Shown here: piece by piece, positions 58,392 through 64,000 of the stretch
How positions within the stretch are numbered: position 1 is the stretch's first letter
How the letters are laid out: each line of letters begins with the position of its first letter
Assembly (NCBI GenBank): GCA_038503065.1
Contig: JBCAMK010000006.1
Span: 186,001 to 250,000, forward strand
Source: Paragyromitra xinjiangensis
Taxonomy: Eukaryota > Ascomycota > Pezizomycetes > Pezizales > Discinaceae
Length of the DNA: 64,000 nt
Direction of reading: 5' to 3'
Notes under the pieces: model-generated
Databases searched by the model: none
Seen by the model: only the letters and a program-made list of their open reading frames with translations
Told to the model about the DNA's origin: nothing
Program-made: the position numbers and the translations under genes

Positions 58392-60494
58392 GATATTGTG
58401 GCGCTAAAACAGATCTTATGGCACTTTTCTATACCCATCTATGGTGTACAGATAAGATTGATAAATTGCGATATCATGGACCAAGGTGGTCCTCAACCTC
58501 TACACTCCCCTTCGATGAGCTACTAGAAACCTCAGTGTCTATTTGTTCCTGGTTGCACTGCTTGGATTTTATTATTCTTGTCTTTTAACAAACCCCTGAA
58601 CTCCAGTTCGATTTCCGAATACAATCCTATCCGCAAGCCTTCTCGATTTCCATTGGCTTCGGAGCACCATCTATAAGCGAAAGGGGTAGTTACTTAGATC
58701 TTCACTGTACATGAACCGCGAATCAGTGTTTCAAGTTGACACAATCTTCCACGGGCAAGGCAGCGGCAGGACAGCCTACTACATCGATGCCACATAGTAT
58801 ACCCGTGACCGATATTTGATTATTGCTGCCTGCGGTTGACTTCAAGTATTTTAGCTTACAGTATCATTAATGACCGCCCAGAGCTGTCATTGATATGATC
58901 TTGACACTGAAGTAGTTTATGAAATTGACATAGAGTGACTTTCCTGCGAGTGGACAGCGAATGATGAGCCTGGGGAGGTTTGTACCTGAGCTGCTCTAGC
59001 AGAGATAGCTCCCGATAGCGAATACATGTTCTGTTCCCTGTTCCTAATCACAGGAACAGATGAAATAGAGTAGCCCGGCACCGAGCCTAGAGAGGAAAAA
59101 TGCCGATGTGATCGCTGCAGACGGCGAAATGCATTATGTGGGCCTCTATGAGCAGTGTAGTGCATAGTTCAACCGCTCGGCGAAACTAGGTTTTTATCTG
59201 TATCTCGCCGGATAAAAAGTAGCGCTCACGCCCTCGTAGGCCACAAATTGCGCTGGGAATTCGCAAGATTCATCGCCTCATCACTGTCCTAAAACAAACG
59301 CCCCTCTTACTGACAGAAGCTAGCTCGAGGAATATTATCCCGCAAAGGGTACTCTCAATCCTCGGCAGAGAAATAATATCAACAGCGCTAAGGGGGGACA
59401 TAGGAAGTGACTGCAGATTTAAAGTTCTATTCACCATCTGTGGGTATCAACAACTTTCAACCAAGGTACAGCGTTAGCGTACTGTTTATAATCATCTGTA
59501 TGGATGACTAGGAAAATGTAATCGGGTTGAGGGCTTGTGAGGACGTTGCTTGAATTATCCGGATTGTATATAGATTGCCCCACCTGCGGCTGGATGCCTT
59601 TGTGTTTGCTCCACCTTTCCTTTGGCGGAATTTATTGGACTTGGGTAAGCAAGGTTGTCCTGGCCAGCTTCCCATTTTATAGTAGGACGTGTTCATAGCC
59701 ATCGTAATTGGGCGCTGGGGCCCCAGGATATGCGAATAGGCATCTGAGCCCGCAGCAGCCCAGATGATCCTTGAAGCAATGCCATGCAGTAAGGGTCGAG
59801 TTCGCAACAAATCTATGATGTAGCTGACGCCCAAGCGGTGACAGGCTAGTTATAGGAATGGAAAATAGGACTATTTTCGAGCCTCGGGGTTCGCTAGCTG
59901 GCGTTGCTACTTTTCAAGACGGAAGTAATTCGGAGCTCTGATAAAGAACCAGCCAATCCTCTTCATCGGACGTAACTTGGGAGAAAAAATTAAAAAGGCC
60001 TAAAACCCAAGCTCTCCTTTCAATTTTGGTCAGATTGTGTATGCGGTAAGATCGAACCACGATTTCCAACGCTCGTTACAACCTGGATGCAGAACTAAAT
60101 GTATTGGAAAGGATTCCTAGTATGAGGTCATTCCGCCGTGGTTTGAGGGACAGCGATTGGTGAGGGACAGGCGTCCGAGAAGCCCACTCCACAAGTGGCT
60201 GGAAAGGAGTGCGCTGCCTGCATGCAGCAAGCAAGCAAGCAATTGAGCCTTCCCTTCCTTCCAAGGTTCCTAGTGATGTCCACGAGCCTGTTGCAGACCA
60301 GCCTGAGAAGAGCCCCAACAGCCTCAGCTCGTAGAAATCATTCAGAGTGCATAATACTTCCAACCAAACTCCCACCCCGTTCTTGGAGTCCCGCTGGTGT
60401 TGGGATTTTGCTAAACGTGGGCAACCATATTGCAAGCCTTTCTAGGTAGGCTCATTCGCAGAACTAACCATCAGGATTCCTTATCTACCGTATC
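58392..60494. other. gene-free stretch
   Basis: Frames of 82, 108 and 119 codons on the minus strand (58917-60435) have no motifs. AAGC units occur at about 60227. Confidence 0.42.
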
Positions 60495-60496
60495 TA

Positions 60497-60767
60497 CTGG
60501 GTTATAAACAACTCCCGTTTTAGGGTCAAAATAGAGTTTGAGACGAAGTCCGTGCTAAAAGCACAGGCTTTTCCGCTAATTCTTGCCCAAACGGGCCTCT
60601 TGAGGAGGCTAAAGTCCCAAAATGAACCCCTCAAGCCCGAAAGAGAGTCTGTGAGCCTCTGATTTCGGCTCTAATATCCATTTAAACGTGCTCCCGGACC
60701 TCCAAGGAAAGGTGGCCGAAGCAAAAACCTTATTTGGACTCCAAAATCCGAGTTGCTTATAACCCAG
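60497..60767. mobile_element. TA-flanked MITE, 271 bp
   Basis: Tips CTGGGTTATAAACAACTC and GAGTTGCTTATAACCCAG are inverted with one mismatch, each beside TA (60495-60496, 60768-60769). No ORF. A truncated older copy lies at 4140-4330. Confidence 0.9.
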
Positions 60768-60769
60768 TA

Positions 60770-62740
60770 AATATGGTATGTAATAGTTGTCAAAAATAGT
60801 GTCAATGACCCGAAAGTAAACCCTTAAGGGAATAGAACTTGCACTTCGTGACTACTCTACGCCGAATTCTTTCAAATGAACACTCATAAATCCCCGTAGC
60901 ATTAATTTTTACTTTATTGGCCATCAGTCCATCAATCATACTCTATAGAACCCCACACCAATTTACCGCATGAAGAATGTTGATAGCATCCTTTCCCCCA
61001 TTCCTTGTTCCTGGATTATTTCAAAGATAGTACAGGATCTTGTAAGCTCCTTTCTTAAGCAACAGAGACCGCAATAATCCCTATCGACAAGTAACAGCCA
61101 AGCAATTTCCACTGATCAGCGATACAGGTGACTGTTCGTCCTACCTTATGAAAAATCCCGGCGAGAATTTCTTTCCAAATGTCAAAAGTACCAAAAGCTA
61201 ATCCGGGGCTTCTGGGGGACGGTATGGCAAATGTTAACCTACAGCATGATTGCTACGCGAAGTGAAATTATCGGTACTAAGTATCTAAGGCTCCTTCTTT
61301 CAACAGCGTGGCGGGATTTCCAGGCGCAGATCTGCCTAAAACGCGGTGCGGTTAGTGAACGGCGCATATTCTGGCCAACTAACCGCTTTAGTGAGTGAGA
61401 TTGGCCCTGTCGCTTGATCTTTCGTAGCCTCCCTTCCTCTCATTTTGCGCGCTCTGTTGATTCGTTTTGGAACGATTTTCTCGGCTCGTGCAGGCGAGAT
61501 TGCCTTCGATTTATGTGCACTATAACCTGGGGGTTTCTGAAGTCAGTGATCCACTCGCACCCTACTCCCTTCGCTAACTGAATATTACTTTACTTCTTCC
61601 AGGTCAACCAATACTCATGTACCCAGAGACTTTATACTTTTACCGTGAAGCCATCTGGTATCTCGCGTCCCATGACCCACCTGTTTCCTATTCGAAGTAT
61701 CTCCTGCTTGTGAGTCCCCCATCCCTTCATGTTAAGAGATTGGCAGACCGTTTCCGTCTACATTACTCGGATTCCGTCGGATAGTTGTCAGAAACTTCGA
61801 GGGCGATACGATCACGACTTTCACGGGTGACTCGCCCCAGTCCTGCGTTATTATCAAAGGCCAAATATGTGAGACGGATAAACTCCAGCGCAAAATCCAT
61901 GTTTGGGAAGGTAGAGGCAAAAGCAGAAGAAGCGCAAGCCGAAAGCTCGACACAAAGGAAAGGATATTCACCACCCTAGGGATTAAAAGCTGCAGGTTAT
62001 GGCGTGGGCAGTGCAGACAAGCCATGGAATATATGATTAGCATCAGCGGTCATTCAGCTAGATTATGACTAGAAACGCTAGAGTAAGTGAAGGAACGGAG
62101 CGGCTATTGAGAGAGCATCAGATTCCTTTCCAATGAGGGAGAGTTCCATTTTGGAGAAGGGCTTAAATGAGGCAAAAATTTGAAGTTGAAGAGGTCCAAG
62201 TCTGAGCGATGAGAGCAGAAGTTGGTCCAGAGTAGGCATGATGAGGAATTGGTGATGGAATGTGTGGCGATAAAAGATATGAAGAGTGATTAGGGGGTTG
62301 TTTGTGTTTTGCCCTATCATAAGCCTAGCGCTTGGGCATACGTAACGGATTTACCAACTGATGAACACTACCTGCACTACAGATATATCAATGTATCGAC
62401 CATCAGCTAGCCAGGCCTGATCATAATTTGCAACTGGGTTAGTGGAAAAACAAGAAACAGGTGAAAGTAGAGAGAGAGAATACAGTACTTAGGCGTTTTA
62501 CTAGGAACTTCCCATCTACGACTACCTGCAGCTCCAACGCGGCCTAGAGGCAAGTATAATAGCCTTTCTAACTTGTACAACAGCTTAGCGACGTCCACAT
62601 AGCTACTCGTATATGTGGGAGGCTGCAAATTCCAAAGAGTCGAAGTTTATAGTTCCAAATCGGTACTTAACTCATACAATTGCTTGCGCCTCCGAAAGCA
62701 AACAAGAAAATAAAAGCGAATGCCAATGAATAACTTCATC
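60770..62740. other. gene-free stretch
   Basis: Contains a 9-bp hairpin GCGGTTAGT/ACTAACCGC (61349-61386). A 103-codon minus frame (61732-62043) overlaps a plus frame and is not supported. Confidence 0.42.
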
Positions 62741-62744
62741 CCCT

Positions 62745-63215
62745 CGCAAATAGCAGGGAAATGATATTTATTCTGGGTCATCTCACGATGACCCCTGGGA
62801 AAAGATGGGGTACTCGGACCCCACCAAAAACCAGAACCTAGACGACAGGAAAAAAAAGGACAAGATTAGCAAAAAGAACAAAGAGAGCGGGGGGGACTTA
62901 CCTAGACGAGTAGGTAGAGGAGGGGGGGGTGCATAAGGGAAACGAAGGGAGGCAAATGTGGGGCCAAAAGCCAGGTTTCGGAAAGCACCCCTGCCTCTTC
63001 GGGCATTTTAGCCCGGAAGCTATTCGAAGAAGTTAACGACGGATGGAGAGAAAAGGATGGCAGAGGGGGCAAAAGACTCCTTTATATACTGCTGGAATTC
63101 TTAGCACCACGTAAGTTTTGGCCGACAAGTTTTGGCCGACGAGTAATAGTTGGTAGTGGAGGTTTAGCGGCCGCCACATTACCAGCCGCGGCTTTCCACC
63201 CGCAAGCCGCCACTA
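62745..63215 (-). promoter_or_regulatory. TATA-splice-poly(A) unit without ORF (LTR-like)
   Basis: Reading the minus strand: a GC-rich block with GGCGGCCGCTAAACC, two copies of TCGGCCAAAACTT, the TATA box CAGTATATAAAGGAG (about 63090), a C/T-rich leader, a donor CTAGGTAAGT (about 62902), a T9 tract with acceptor CTGTCGTCTAG (about 62840), two hairpins (GGGGT/ACCCC; GGGTCATC-TCAC-GATGACCC) and AATAAA (about 62770). This order is what an LTR or a spliced non-coding transcript would show. No duplication or LTR tips could be fixed. Confidence 0.42.
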
Positions 63216-64000
63216 TAGAGGGCTGTTGGCTGCTTCGGTGAGGCTAGCATTACCTGATTGATAATGAGGACAAGACCGATAGCCTCAGTTGGCGGGAGGA
63301 GGAGAGTAATATCTGAGGTCACTAATACATATTTGCAAAGGTAAGTAAAATTTCATACACCGTAGCTAGTCAAGCCCCGAATGATATCAGTGAATTGAGC
63401 AATCTGATCGAACTAGCAGTGGTGGGCCTCAGTGCTTCGCCCTCGCTCGGAAGCGAGTATTGCACAAAGGGCGAAATAGGGGAAACCGAGGGTAGTACAC
63501 GAGTGAAGTTGAATATTTGTAAAAGTTGCAATCTCTTGTTAGGCTGTGCCACTAGAGCTGATAATTATGCTGCCGATGCTTATCCGAATAAATCCAGACA
63601 GAAATGCTTGAACCCAACTGGCAGACTTACCAGGGCCTTAATACACATGACTCCCGATAAATAACTCTTGAGACCGCTTTCATGTCATTTCATATTAGTA
63701 TTACTTGCTACTACGTCTGTCTTAATTACTTAACGGACAGTAAGGGAGCTGCACTTCAACATAGTGAAGATCTGTATCCTTTTGTTTCATTTGTCATGGA
63801 GCCCGTCAATTTCTACAACAAATTACCGAAGTAATGATAAGCCGAGTGATGAATGGTGGCTCTGAGTAGCAGGATCGCGTCCTGCCGGCCGCCTCACCCC
63901 TAGCATCAATTCCTACCCCCATCCTGGTATCTCCTATACTCCTACTGATCGGTGCGGCTAGACCCTCGCGAGGTTTGTTTCTAACTTCTATCTAGCAAAG
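63216..64000. other. gene-free stretch to the right edge
   Basis: TTCGCCCT and AGGGCGAA around CTCGCT/AGCGAG form a nested hairpin (63438-63476). An 89-codon plus frame (63395-63664) overlaps it and is not convincing. Confidence 0.42.

Overview
The window looks like chromosomal DNA of a filamentous ascomycete with a repeat-inflated genome. A truffle-type Pezizomycete is a guess from texture, not a match. Reasons: the convincing genes have 50-73 bp GT-AG introns with CTAAC/CTAAT branch points; gene density is very low; there are fungal-type DUF6603 and Tc1/mariner remnants; and there are many small non-autonomous elements. I saw no rRNA, CRISPR, operon or bacterial signal. Introns and exons were assigned by eye from frame continuity and splice motifs.

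Layout. 1-0.9 kb: a decayed DUF6603 gene (minus) running off the left edge. 2.5-3.2 kb: a tRNA-related repeat followed by an hAT-type MITE with a perfect 8-bp target duplication. 5.7-7.2 kb: a two-exon hypothetical gene (minus, 474 aa). 8.7-27.4 kb: almost gene-free, holding more copies of the tRNA-related repeat and of the hAT MITE, one irregular tRNA gene (17.0 kb), a foldback element (22.5-23.3 kb) and a diverged duplication (20.6 and 23.4 kb).

28.3-42.5 kb is a dense nest of mobile DNA. It holds a dead Tc1/mariner copy; a 457-codon unknown gene split by a solo LTR; three copies of that LTR, each with its own 5-bp target duplication; TA-flanked MITEs; a minisatellite; a five-exon DDE integrase gene (536 aa, minus); and a divergently transcribed, frameshifted partner ORF. 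The block ends in a deleted mariner copy in inverse orientation to the first. The integrase, its partner and the 457-aa gene could be parts of one large, poorly described transposon, but I could not define its ends.

43.3-49.5 kb carries two convergent genes of almost the same length (434 and 435 aa). Both have a PD-(D/E)XK-like nuclease core and are probably members of one expanded family. 49.5-64 kb is again nearly gene-free: a pair of strong adjacent hairpins under a TATA box (54.1 kb), a TA-flanked MITE (60.5 kb) and a TATA/splice-site unit without an ORF (63 kb, minus).
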